Below, piece by piece: positions 23,878-33,860 of a DNA stretch of 64,000 nt (its first letter is position 1; the number at the start of each line of letters is the position of its first letter). The stretch is from Dicyema japonicum (Eukaryota; Dicyemida; Rhombozoa; Dicyemidae). The notes beneath the pieces are model-generated. The model saw nothing but the letters and a program-made list of their open reading frames with translations. It was not told the origin of the DNA and did no database searches. The DNA is taken from contig RDEW01000009.1 of assembly GCA_011109175.1 (NCBI GenBank), positions 67,735-131,734 of the forward strand, in the 5' to 3' direction. A program made the translations under genes and the position numbers.

Positions 23878-25266
23878 ATGAACGAGGAAATGGATTACAC
23901 TCCTGAAGTTTATGAAATGTACCGTTCCTCCGACACAGGCATATTTTCTTCTTACTTAAGGTGAATAATGTCTGTCATTTGCCTTTCTTGATTTTCATAT
24001 AAATCAGCCAATGACTTACCAATTAACGTTTATGATTGCTTGTTGGACGCAGGCACCCCACAATATCCAAACTACATCCACATTATGAAGATGACTAACC
24101 TTACAAATATCATACACGACTCAGAAGAAGAAGAGTCTGATGAAGACGATCCTATCCCAGAACTTTCTTCAGTTTCCATTTCTTATCAGGATTTCGTTAA
24201 CAAACTGAAGACTCACTCGTCATTTTCGTCAAACGCCTGCGTTTACTTGTATGACATCTCCCAATCTATTAAGAATTTAGAAAAGTTACTCATATATAAT
24301 AACCCTAGTTCACAAAAATCACAGAAAAGGGCAGAACAAATCAAACCCTTTTTCACATTTCACGGACATTTTTTCGAAGGGTACGCCTTGGATTGGTCGA
24401 AAATATCCCCCGGTTTGATAAAATGACTTACTCCTAGTTAGGATGCTCAGTGGAGACTGCAGTGGGAAGCTTTTTGTGTGGGAGTGGGTGTCTAATGGAC
24501 AGTTTTCAACAGTACCTCTGCAATGGTGCTGCCACAAGGACTCGGTTGAAGACCTTTAGTGGAGCAATCAAAGTTTATCCGTTTTCTATTCCCTTATTTT
24601 AGGTTTTCGTCACATGTTGACCGGTCCATTAGGATGTGGGAAATTCGATGCCATGATTTTTTCCTTGGTATCGAGGATGCTCATCCCAGCGATGTGAATG
24701 TGATCAGTATCTATCCGACTGAGACCTTTATAGTCTATGGAGGGGACGAGGAAGGTCTTCGAATGTGGGACACGAAGAATTCGAGGTTTCCTGTGTGGAA
24801 GTCGACCTACTATAACCAGGCGGTGACCAGTGTAGAGTGGAGTCATGTGGACCCTTCTGTGTTTGCAGCATCCTCTGAAGAGAACTCAATATCAATGTGG
24901 GACTATGAAGCTCAGTTGATTGAGGAAGAGGATGAGGACCCCAATCTTTTGATTGATCATAAGAGAATAATGGATATTAGGGAAGTTCATTGGTGGAAGG
25001 GACTTCCTGGTGTGATTGGGGAAATCTCAGCTGATGGTTTTGATATTTTTAAGACAATTCCTGCAAATTTTAACATTTTTATTATTATTATTTTTTTATG
25101 TTGTTTGTTATGGTTGCCTATCGAAATGAGACATACCAATCAAATTGAGATATTTTCTATTGATACGAGACTTGTAGTACCCAAAATAAGATATTCTCTA
25201 TCGACAGGGGATGTAACGCTGATAGACCTCTTACATAGTAATCACTTTGACAAGGTTATATATTAA
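23878..25266 (+). pseudogene. GRWD1: GRWD1/Rrb1-like WD40 ribosome biogenesis factor, apparently broken
   Basis: GRWD1/Rrb1 is a nucleolar WD40 protein acting in 60S ribosome assembly. The N-terminal block (DYTPEVYEMYRSSDTG), the acidic linker SEEEESDEDD near 24120 and GHFFEGYALDWS are seen. A 25-nt GT...AG intron at 24413-24437 is followed by RMLSGDCSGKLFVWEW and KDSVEDL. The long exon from about 24603 carries WD repeats: DRSIRMWEIR, AHPSDVNVIS, YGGDEEGLRMWD, VTSVEWSHVDPSVFAASS, SISMWD, and the family end GFDIFKTI. Three problems: two TGA codons around 23959-23988 (a 47-nt intron there would leave the frame wrong), a TAG at 24557 where the family has glutamine, and a one-base mismatch at the junction near 24602. 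The last 50 codons after FKTIPAN are beyond the normal end. It is either a recent pseudogene or a gene with sequence errors. Confidence 0.75.
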
Positions 25267-26059
25267 TGGGAAAACTCTAACGGAAGTCAATAATAATTCT
25301 AGGAAGATGAATTAAAACTGACATTGGTTCTAGCAACACTGCGAGCTGCAACAGCCAAACAGCTGAGTTATCTTCAAAATGGGCGGGAGTATTATATTTT
25401 AGAAGATCTCTAGAGTCATTTATAAAACATCCGTAGACATCCTGATGCAGTTCAACGAAATAAGAGCTAAAACCCTTTCTGTTGTTAAGAGTCCAACTCG
25501 CTTTCCCCGTTTAAGAAAGACAACCACAAAATGGCCGAGATCCAAGTGAGACCTGTTGAAGTCGTGCTGAAGAGTTTGCCTCAATAAGCAAAAGAGTAAG
25601 GATAGTCACGGTACCAGTTACCGTGGATCTCCAACCTACATGGATGCATTGAGAGCTGCAATACGGCTTTACTCGATGAAATAGACCTACCACCACGTCT
25701 AGAACTCGTACAAGGACTTTGACTTCAAAAGTCAAATTCAAAGCTTCTCCAGAAGAATAAACTGTCAGTCGTCAGGGATTGAGACTATATCAAGGTTTTG
25801 ACATACATAATAGATCCCCTAGGTAAGGAATGCGTGATGGATCCGATATAAAAATACCCTAAAAGATTTTTGATAAAACATAAACTAGGATGATTTGCCC
25901 ATAAGAATCAACTTAACGGAATAAGGGGGCACTTAATTCCCACCGAAAAAAATCTATAGACACCACCCTCCCTTGGACATTCTCGCACGATGCATTGCGG
26001 AATATCGAGCCTTCCCGGAGGAAATCCTCAGCCCATACAAGAGAAAAGCACTTTACTGC
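25267..26059. other. unassigned stretch
   Basis: No supported gene. The 76-codon minus-strand frame at 25511-25741 lacks a motif. Confidence 0.35.
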
Positions 26060-27115
26060 TCTCCAGCTAAAGGTAAATGGAATTAAAGGGAAAATCAGGG
26101 AACTCACTCCTGGCAAGTCAAAAGATCAACGTGGCTATGATTCAAGAGACCAAACTCACTTTTAATGACCCTACCCCTATATTCCCCGGATACAAGACTA
26201 TCAGGATCTTCACTTTATTCAAAAAAAACTTGAAATGCAGAGACATCTCTCGGAAGTGAGGAAACTCGTTGGGGATGATGAGGTTACCGAAATAATTGGA
26301 GTCTCTCTCGGTACAACGAAAGGAAGATTATGCCTTGTGAATATCTACGTCCCTGCCCAAAGAGCTATGTAATGCCAAACCTATCAAGAATATTTTTCCT
26401 TCGATGAAAATCATCTCTTGTGGCTGTCAACTCAACTAGCTGACATGAGGAAACTATTGTTATCGCAAACGGACTCCCTAACGATATTTATTGACCCATC
26501 GATAAATACAAGGATACCACTGAGAGAGACAGATAAGCCTACCTCACCCGACGTAACACTGTGCTCATCGTCGCTTTCATCAAAAATTGATTGGTCAGCC
26601 GCCATCTACCAAGAAAAAAGTTAAAGTAAACAACTAGTTAAGTGTATCCAGTTTCCACTTCTACACCACATGGCGTCACGCTGAGATTTTCCGGCCATAA
26701 TCCGATTGTGGTGAAGATCAAGAGAGAGGCCAACGTGAGGAGAATTCATAACAGCCACAATTACTTGAATAATGAAATAAAAGCCAAAGAGCTCAGAGCC
26801 CAGAGGTTGAAGTAGAATCGTGTGCTTACAACAGTAACTCGAATCGTAGTACGGGAGAAGTGTAGAGAGCTATTCGAAACGTGGGGATGAAATTTCATCT
26901 GAGAAGGATAATGTTCAAAGAGATTTCTACACAAAAATTTCAAACAAGGAGCACAGAAAGTCGCATACAAGTTCTCGGAGGGAGATGTGAGGGATACACT
27001 ACATTTCTCAAAAACAGTATACTCTCACAGACCAGACAACACTCCGCTTATTCTATTGAAAAATGTTGGAGACAAGGGAGTTACCTACCTAACGTCGATT
27101 TTCTGCTATTCAATT
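26060..27115 (+). mobile_element. decayed jockey-like LINE (L-B) endonuclease region
   Basis: The plus strand reads INVAMIQETKLTF (endonuclease QETK site), PTSPDVTLCSSSLSSKIDWS, then FSGHNPIVVKIKRE (GHNPI corresponds to the SDHNPI site), split by stops. At 26616-26690 about 70 bp of unrelated sequence containing AGTGTATCCAGTTTCCACTT interrupts the endonuclease between IDWSAAIY and the SGHNPI block. The same sequence occurs next to the L-C elements at 58605 and 62100. The copy fades out by 27115. Confidence 0.65.
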
Positions 27116-27289
27116 AACCAAAATGTGATACGATATTACCTCCATTTTCCTCATTTTTATAAAAACATTAACAGTTTTAACATATTTTCCATTAATTTTA
27201 TCAATAAGTAAGTATTTTTATGAACATTTAAGCATGTTTTCCATTAATTTTGTTGATAACTAATGTATTTTTTTAAAACAGAAATTTTT

Positions 27290-27690
27290 TTAATCTATTA
27301 CACAAAAATAATCTGTTATTTTGTTTCCTGTTACAGATTTTTTCATATGTATGCCCAACATTTTTCTGAAATTGTGATAGTCTTTTAACGCACTGGGAAA
27401 CAAACCGTTAATATTCTCCTCAAGGTTTTTCATTGCTGTTATTGTGTCCAAATGTGAACAGTTGCATTCAGTTTGGTCATATAACAACTATTCATCATTT
27501 TCTTCCTTTATATTCGTGATATAGCCCCTAAAAACTGAAATTACTGAACAACCTTTACTAATTTGAATCTATGTACAAAATCTCGATCAGTAAAATGTTC
27601 ATTTTCACTTATTTCCTTAGCAATTTCAATCCTTAACTCAAGACTAAGCTGACTAGCCATAACCATAAGAATGCAAAAATTACACGAGGC
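27290..27690 (-). pseudogene. unidentified coding remnant, possibly transposon-derived
   Basis: Two minus-strand frames in series: MASQLSLELRIEIAKEISEN near 27660 and the 65-codon frame 27487-27290 with ITAMKNLEENINGLFPSALK and MLGIHMKKS. The charged helical character and the size recall C-terminal regions of pogo/jerky-type transposase-derived proteins, but I cannot confirm that. Stops separate the two parts. Confidence 0.25.
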
Positions 27691-27779
27691 TTCAAAATAA
27701 AATTTTATATAATTAATTTTAATATTAATAGCAGATCCACATCTACATACTTACAAACATTGACTGACTTCATTCGCCA

Positions 27780-27995
27780 TACAAGCCGGGACGCTTAAAA
27801 AACTGTGCTCTCCTCGATCGACATATTCAAAGCGTTTGACTCAATCAAGAGGAAGATACTGTCGAGAAAAATATTTCATTCGGAGATCCCAGGAGAGATC
27901 TAGCTTTGAATCACCAACTTCCTAAGTGGACGAAGGAGCGTGTATGCATCAAAGGACTAAAATACATCTCACGTCTCCTCCCCAAAGGAGTCACT
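27780..27995 (+). mobile_element. short L-B reverse transcriptase fragment
   Basis: The plus strand reads VLSSIDIFKAFDSIKRKIL (RT motif A) and then ITNFLSGRRS and SPKGVTQ (remnant of the region before motif B), as in the copy at 43409-44826 (CTIDIQKAFD, LANFVSGRRG, LPNGVPQG). Several stops are present. Confidence 0.6.
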
Positions 27996-28479
27996 CAATA
28001 AATAAATTATGCTTGAAAATCCAATGGCTTTCCCTGTCCTGAAAATAAGGTGTCCTTTATCATGAATGCACAATTGAAGAGATATTGCACGTGTCAGGCA
28101 ATAGTTACCACATTGAGATGTCGAAAATGACATGGAATCGTTAGTAACAACACCAACGGGTGACTTACGGCGGGCTGCTGAGTAAATTTTACCGAGGCGG
28201 TGAAGATGGTTTCATAATGGCGGGCAAGATCACAAGTGACTGGCATGAACACAGAATTGCAAATTGGTGTAGGAGAAAGGTTTCCTAGAAATGCATCAAC
28301 TGAGTTTTATCCCGGGTCTATCCTGCAGTAATTGTTTATTCTACCTCAGTTAAAAAATATCCAGGAACTCCAAGAACTTTCTAAATGTCATATGTCTGGA
28401 CATTTTTCAATAGCGTGAGCTTTCAATAGCGTGAGTCTCAGGTTCTCTATTTCCAATATCCCGCGCACGATATTGACAA

Positions 28480-29040
28480 AGCGCACATTCATTAATTCCA
28501 TGTAAAAAATTACTGAATTCAGTTTTTCTCGAATATGATTATCCTCTTCTTACATTGCCAATGATAGAATCCATAACTCTTTTCTTAAGAGTATTACTTC
28601 CTCCATCTTCAAATACCCGATATCCACTGACTCTCTCCCACATTTCCCGATTTAACATTGGAGCAGAATTTTCGGAATTCAACTCAAAACCAACAATCTG
28701 CAAGAATTTTAGATTGTCAGTGAAAATAAAATGGTAGTGAGATATTTCAACATATTAGGATCCTCCTGATTAATTTGAAGTCTTGGAACTTAGAGTTAAG
28801 GATCCTGCTCAGGGGTTCCATTACCATAACAAATAGTTGCGGGTATAACGAATCTCCTTGCAGAATTCCACGTCTCAGCTTTACAGAACCAAGTGGAGAT
28901 TTGCAGTCCACTTCTTTGACTATGGTCTTCACAAAGTTAGCATCCAATGGGGTACTCCAGAAACCGTCCAATACATTAAATAAAAATTCATGGTCAACAG
29001 AATAAAAGGCCTTCCTCATATCAACCAATTCTCCCCTATA
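28480..29040 (-). mobile_element. R4/Dong-like retrotransposon fragment (family L-C)
   Basis: The minus-strand frame 29028-28747 contains RT motif A (LVDMRKAFYSVDHEF) and motif B (RRGILQGDSLYPQLF) with EPLSRILN, a pattern typical of R4/Dong-type elements. Past the stop the same strand continues with FTDNLKFLQIVGFELNSEN and WERVSGYRVFEDGGS, equivalent to EGYKYLGVTE in the copy at 58940-59880. Motif C falls in the break. The fragment abuts the L-B copy at 29040, so one truncated or landed inside the other. Confidence 0.7.
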
Positions 29041-29806
29041 TGTCTGCTTACCCTCTTAAAAATTGTGCGTTCAATAACCTTCTCGAAAGAACATATTAAG
29101 ATAATTAGCCTGTAACTTGCCGGATCTCTCTGTTTTTGGAATCATCTCACTACTGATTTTTTCCATTGGAAGGATCTTTGACTCCCAATGTAGATGATCG
29201 ACAAAAGTTGATCTGAGACATCCAGTAATTATCCTGAGCGCGATGTTTTGTACTTTTTGTAGTTTGTCAATAGAAGTAAGAGAGGCAGAGGTTGACCAGC
29301 AAGGGCTTCCATAGTTAATAGTTGTTCGAATGAATTGTTTATGATGGTTAGGGATTCTTTGCTTTGGCCAAAGAAATGACCTGACACAGCTTTAAGTATG
29401 TTGATCTTGTGAGAGACGTGAGGAATTCCAGATACAAGAATTTTGTTACTTAGCCGCGCCTTGATGTTCGATCGAACGCCTCGGTTAGGTCGATCGATGC
29501 GAAGATAGTCCGTTTGGGAGGATTATAATTGTTAAAACCATCAGCGATATATTGAGTTAGGGTAGAGAGATGTGTTAATGTTGAGTATTGTGGACGAAAT
29601 CCATGTTGAAAATCAGGGAAGATACTTAAATATTAGTTTCAGTACAACACGTTCAACAATTTTCGATACTACAGATAGTAGTGAAATTGGTCTGATAGAT
29701 CCCAGATCCGAAGGGTCTTTCTTGGGCTTCAGGATTGGGATTATTTTGGATTTTTTCCACAGTGAAGGAATTTTGCATGCGTTGATAGACACAGAAATTA
29801 TGTCTG

Positions 29807-30685
29807 TTATTGCTTTGAGTCCTTTCGTTCCCAGATGCTATAAATGCAGATTCCATCAAGCCCTTTGGCAGGAAAGTTTTTGGCGTTTTTGATGAGTTTT
29901 TCGACATCAGACGTACTGATTTCAATCGGTTTTTCTTGAGGAGTTTTAACGTTTTTCAATTTGCATGGACGAGAGCATTTGTTCATGTCTATGTGACTCA
30001 CTTTTGCGTAGTGGTCCATTATGACATCTGCCTGATGAGTAAAATCACGTGGTGTTTGATTCTTGTCAATACTGGTGGCGTGGGTTGTCTCCATTCTATT
30101 TTGTTTCGACTGAATTCCACGTAAAGTGCCCCAAAAATCCTTTAATTCTGTTTGGTGGTTGATTTTTGTGATGAAATTGTTCCAACGGTCCAATTTCCTC
30201 TTGTTGATTAATTCTGTAATTTCGCTATTAAGGTTGGATAGTTCGGCCGTATAAATTCTTGATTTTTTGAGTCGACGTCTTGTATAAATCTTTTCGATAA
30301 TTACCTTAGTGAAATTGGGATTATAGTCTGCAATGAGTCCTCTTGGAATGTATTTCTTGTCGGCACTGAGGATGACCTCATTAAAAAATTTCATTGCGGC
30401 GTCAAGCGATTTGAAATTCTCAACGGAAAAGTCGGATAGAAATTTTTCTGTTTCTTCTCTGAATGAATCCCATTTTGCACGTTTGTAATTCGTTATAGTT
30501 TTCCGATGCCTAACAATAGGCGAGAGTAGTTCGATTGACAGTAGAATAGGATTATGGCCCGAGTGTAGGTCATATACAATTCTCCAAGATATCGCCGAAG
30601 ATAGTGATGGAGAACATAGTGTGAGGTCAGGTGATGTATTAGAGTGTCCAGGTCTGGAAGCTGTTCGAGTGTGATTCCCTGTCAT
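29807..30685 (-). CDS. L-B endonuclease C-terminus, linker and RT start
   Basis: A 292-residue frame continuing the previous one. SPDLTLCSPSLSS and SGHNPILLSIE are the end of the AP endonuclease (HNPI is the usual SDHNPI site, here SGHNPI). It is followed by the jockey-type linker (FNEVILSADKKYIPRG) and the lead-in to reverse transcriptase (EKLIKNAKNFPAKGLDGI, equivalent to K..K..KAPG.DGI). The frame breaks just after this, where the RT should begin. Confidence 0.75.
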   Translation of the reverse strand: MTGNHTRTASRPGHSNTSPDLTLCSPSLSSAISWRIVYDLHSGHNPILLSIELLSPIVRHRKTITNYKRAKWDSFREETEKFLSDFSVENFKSLDAAMKFFNEVILSADKKYIPRGLIADYNPNFTKVIIEKIYTRRRLKKSRIYTAELSNLNSEITELINKRKLDRWNNFITKINHQTELKDFWGTLRGIQSKQNRMETTHATSIDKNQTPRDFTHQADVIMDHYAKVSHIDMNKCSRPCKLKNVKTPQEKPIEISTSDVEKLIKNAKNFPAKGLDGICIYSIWERKDSKQ

Positions 30686-30701
30686 TGAGGATAACTAATT
30701 G

Positions 30702-31388
30702 TTATAGTTGAGAGAGGACCTGAAACCCCCTCTCATTACTCTTTTGGCCGATTAGCCAGAGAGGATCTTTTGCATTTAAGTCTCCGCAGATTATCACATT
30801 TTCAATCTTTTGAAATTCGGTTAGTTTAGGGGAGTAATGTTTCATACTGGGACTTGGTGGGGGGATGTAAATATTTACAAATGTATACCTTGTGTGGTTT
30901 ATTTTCACCCAAGACGGAAGTAAGTTCGATGTGATCGTCATCTTCAAACAGAGCTTATGTCTGAGCGGAAGTATCGGAGAATGGAATAGATTTGTGTATG
31001 AGTATGAGAACACCGCCTCCTCTGTTTGAATTTGGTCGATCACAATTGAGTAGTCTTCGTAGTGTGGAAACGTTGACTTTCTTGATAGTTTCGTTTCCTG
31101 TAGCATGGCAATATCAATTTTGTGGGAAGTTAGAAATGGAAAAAGTTCATTTGATTTGTGTGTAAGGCCATTTATGTTGAATTGCATGATATTGATAAAT
31201 TTCCCGTTTTTATGGGGCCTGGGGTTCTGTTCGATGTCCCCAGCTAGGATTAGGAGTAGCCAATCCGATCTTGGGGAGCGAAAGCTACGCGCCCGCTCAA
31301 TAGCCACCATCATCCAGTCCGAGGTCGTTGAAAAGGTTGACAGGGGAATAGAAGTGGTTCTTTTAGTTGCCAGTTTTAATACGGGCAT
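30702..31388 (-). CDS. L-B leader and AP endonuclease with a 2A-like motif
   Basis: A 228-residue frame. Residues 42-58 read DWLLLILAGDIEQNPRP: a hydrophobic run followed by GDIEQNP, the layout of 2A-like peptides (D.E.NPGP) known from the 5' ends of several non-LTR retrotransposons. The glycine before the final proline is arginine (codon AGG), one base from GGG, so ribosome skipping is probably lost in this copy. The endonuclease then starts (NIMQFNINGLTHKS, AMLQETKLSRKS, FVNIYIPP, VIICGDLNAKDPLW). The frame ends in TAA at 30702; the next frame begins 17 nt further on, so a single indel separates the two. Confidence 0.75.
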   Translation of the reverse strand: MPVLKLATKRTTSIPLSTFSTTSDWMMVAIERARSFRSPRSDWLLLILAGDIEQNPRPHKNGKFINIMQFNINGLTHKSNELFPFLTSHKIDIAMLQETKLSRKSTFPHYEDYSIVIDQIQTEEAVFSYSYTNLFHSPILPLRHKLCLKMTITSNLLPSWVKINHTRYTFVNIYIPPPSPSMKHYSPKLTEFQKIENVIICGDLNAKDPLWLIGQKSNERGFQVLSQL

Positions 31389-31456
31389 CCAATTTTCTCC
31401 ACGTGAAGGTGAACCACATCGAAAATTTCGAGATCACTTAATTAAATTCTCTTCGT
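31389..31456 (+). mobile_element. LINE 3'-terminal remnant
   Basis: CGAGATCACTTAATTAAATTC at 31428 resembles the 3' terminal block of L-B copies (GATCAC.T.A followed by AT-rich DNA). Only tens of bases are preserved, lying between the L-B 5' end and the Tc1 copy. Confidence 0.35.
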
Positions 31457-31532
31457 AATTAATTGACCACTAAAAATAAATTAGGTAAATATTTATTTTT
31501 AAATAAGAAAAAGTAACTTAAAAAAACTATTA

Positions 31533-32855
31533 CAGGGTTTTCCTATTTATTTAATAACTTTGTCATAAAATTTAATAACTTTGTCAAAAAATTTAATAAC
31601 TTTGTCATAAAATTTAATAACTTTGTCATAAAATTTAATAACTTTGTCATAATGTTTAATAATTCGTCAAAATATTTAATAACTTTGTCAAAATGTTTAA
31701 TAACTTTGTCAAGGGTCAAATTAAAAGAAACCAATTTTATAATTAATTGAAAAAAACAACTATAAATTAAAATTCTTCATAAGCCAATGCTTTAACTAAA
31801 TAGCTCCGCATGTGGCTATACAAATTATTGCACACATCTGATGGAATTTCTCCGATGTTTTGGATTGCGTTTATTAATTCCTCAGAGTACCTACAATTTT
31901 TCTTTTTGATGTTATTTTTCCAAACAGAAAAAAACTCTTCAATTGGATTGAGTTGAGGATCTTCCAAATTTGGATCTCATAGAACAATTGACTCCCATTT
32001 CGTTTATAAAAATAAGCCGTTGATTATCAATTTCAATTATTTTTCTGGCAAATCTATATATTTCTTCCATATTTGTGTAGAATTTCTCGCCATAGGTACA
32101 AATTGAATCTTTTTAAAACTATATCCAAATGTATCTAGCGTCCTATTTATTGTCGATAAAGAGACATTTTTTCTTTGCACATCAAATAAAGAATTTTTTA
32201 AATTCTTCAGAGTAAATGAAGCATCTTCTTCAATTTTTTTAGTCAAAAATAAGATGTCCGATGAATTAAGTTTTTTCTTTCGTCCACAATTATTTTTTGT
32301 TGAAGCAAAACTTCCTGTATTTTTGTATTTTTTGACGATAGAAACAACTGTCTGATAGTTAATACAGATGTCTTCGCTTATTTTTGAATAAGCCAACCCT
32401 GCTTCATATTTATTTATAATAAGTTTTCGGTTATCCTCGGATACAGTAGTATTTTTGTTTTTGTAACTATTCATTTAATTCAATTTGCGCTAAAATTTGT
32501 ATTTATAGGAACTTAATAATCCAATAAATATAAATAATGATCTAATAAATATAAATAATGATCCAATAAATATAAATAATGATCTCAAAAATATAAATAA
32601 TAATCCCAAAAATATAAATAATAATCTTTACAAAGTTATTAAACATTTTGACAAAGTTATTAAACATTTTGACAAAGTTATTAAGTATTTTGACGAATTA
32701 TTAAATTTTTTGACAAAGTTATTAATTTTGACTATTAAATTTGACAAAGTTATTAAATTTTATGACAAAGTTATTAAATTTTGACAAAGTTATTAAATTT
32801 TTGACAAAGTTATTAAATTTTATGACAAAGTTATTAAATAAATAGGAAAACCCTG
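31533..32855 (-). mobile_element. Tc1/mariner-type transposon, copy 2
   Basis: Same termini as the copy at 22314, flanked by TA at 31531-31532 and 32856-32857. The left end holds eight 20-21 bp units of TTTAATAACTTTGTC type; the right end holds about ten, plus five copies of a 21-bp unit (AATAAATATAAATAATGATC) at 32517-32625. It is shorter than copy 1 (1323 versus 1436 bp) because about 300 bp of the catalytic region is missing. Confidence 0.9.
31767..32474 (-). pseudogene. Tc1/mariner transposase remnant, copy 2
   Basis: The frame 32474-32037 keeps the intact N-terminus: MNSYKNKNTTVSEDNRKLII, a helix-turn-helix (YSKISEDICINYQTVVSIVK), the linker NCGRKKKLNSSD, and LSTINRTLDTFGYSF. The first catalytic aspartate region is partly readable near 32000. 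The second is deleted. The frame 31967-31767 then gives PQLNPIEEFFSVWKNNIKKK, containing the third acidic residue, and a C-terminus identical in style to copy 1. Together the two copies cover the whole protein, but neither can be active. Confidence 0.85.
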
Positions 32856-32879
32856 TATCTCTAAAAATCTTATTCGTCC

Positions 32880-33070
32880 TTATTTACCTCAGACCGCCGG
32901 ACTCGTCCTCTCATTTGTCGGTTTGGGATCACTTAGTTAGATGAGAACTTTTATTTCTTTCTCTTTGACCCAGCGATCCCCATCCACAGAGAAGTTGTGT
33001 TTGATCCCAGAAGGCGCACGAGGAGAAATGAGAAATCTGATAAAGGCCTTCTAGATCACTTAATTAATTT
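32880..33070 (+). mobile_element. two LINE 3' ends in series
   Basis: 32885-32985 matches 38085-38180 closely: TTGTCGGT.TGGGATCACTT, then GATAACTTTTATTTCTTT-like and TTTGACCCAG.GATCC. It is the 3' end of an L-B subfamily. A second end follows at 33000-33070 (RRRTRRNEKSDKGLLDHLIN, DNA TAGATCACTTAATTAATTT). Confidence 0.6.
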
Positions 33071-33732
33071 AGTAATTAAATTAACTATTGGTGTTCTTGA
33101 GTTAATAATAATAAGGTCATACATGCAGAGCTTCTGCATCAGATCGATAAAACTTATCACTTTGATCTCTATGGAGTTATGGAAAGTGTAGTCACAATAA
33201 TTGATCACAATAGTCAAAAAGGGGATAGATTTTGTGTTTGAGTTATTTCCTAAGTAGTCACTTTTCCTTCTTTGAAGGTTAATACTAATTAAAAGAGAGG
33301 AGTTCGTGAAAGTTGAGCTAATTTATCATAGATATTCTCTGTCGAAAAAATCGGTGGCCATAAAAATGCGACCTTTAGCTGTCAAACCAATTCAAGTAGT
33401 TGTATTTTGTTGTTTTTGGAATTTCTGAAAAGATCGGCAACATCTACATAAGAACATGTGTCACATAAATCAAGTCCCCTGCTATTTACATTGGGAGGGC
33501 GCTCGGCAGCTAATAACTCATCATTACCTCGTTCCACCTCCAACCCGAAACCATCAGGATTTTGTCCGGAACTTATAACACTGCGTCATCCACGCCTAGA
33601 GACCAAGGAATATATAAATGATAAGAAAACCTGGAAAAGAATCCAACCCTCATATTAGAACTACCTTACGAACTTTCTTAATTTGGGATTAAAATAATTA
33701 TTTTCGTTTTTTTATGTTAAGTATTTTGGAAG
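33071..33732. other. unassigned stretch
   Basis: I see no gene or known repeat. Confidence 0.35.
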
Positions 33733-33860
33733 AACTTAAACTCTCTCCCTCTACGATTAGTTATAATAACTGTTCTTACTTAAATAGTGTGTGTTCAGCA
33801 CGAGCGAAACCTCAGGCATCTTACGTGCTTGTGGCAACGCGGGAGTGCTTAATTATTATT
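33733..33860 (+). repeat. dispersed repeat X, copy with (ATT)n tail
   Basis: It shares CCCTCTACGATTAGTTAT, GTGTGTGTTC.GCACGAGCG, TTACGTGCTT and TGGCAACGCGGGAG with 45183-45300 and ends in TTATTATTATTA. A microsatellite tail and sharp 3' boundary suggest a SINE or a LINE 3' UTR. No protein is encoded. Confidence 0.65.

Larger units (their letters stand above)
29040..31388 (-). mobile_element. jockey-like LINE (L-B), 5' half well preserved, 3' half deleted
   Basis: The minus strand carries an N-terminal leader, an AP endonuclease, a linker and the start of reverse transcriptase in two long frames (31388-30702 and 30685-29807). Decayed RT follows: FASIDLTEAFDRT near 29490 is joined directly to RTTINYGSPCWST and IALRIITGCL near 29330-29220, which implies an internal deletion of most of the RT. 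The 3' end is cut by the L-C fragment at 29040. The leader has a 2A-like motif. Confidence 0.8.

Noticed and set aside
23961-24007. A 47-nt GT...AG intron in GRWD1
   Set aside because: The ends look plausible, but removing it puts the downstream conserved block NDLPINVYD out of frame by one base, so I left the junction unresolved.
25080-25266. Hydrophobic C-terminal extension of the GRWD1 frame as a membrane anchor
   Set aside because: The family ends at FKTI plus a few residues. The extension begins in an ATT repeat and looks like 3' untranslated sequence that happens to be open.
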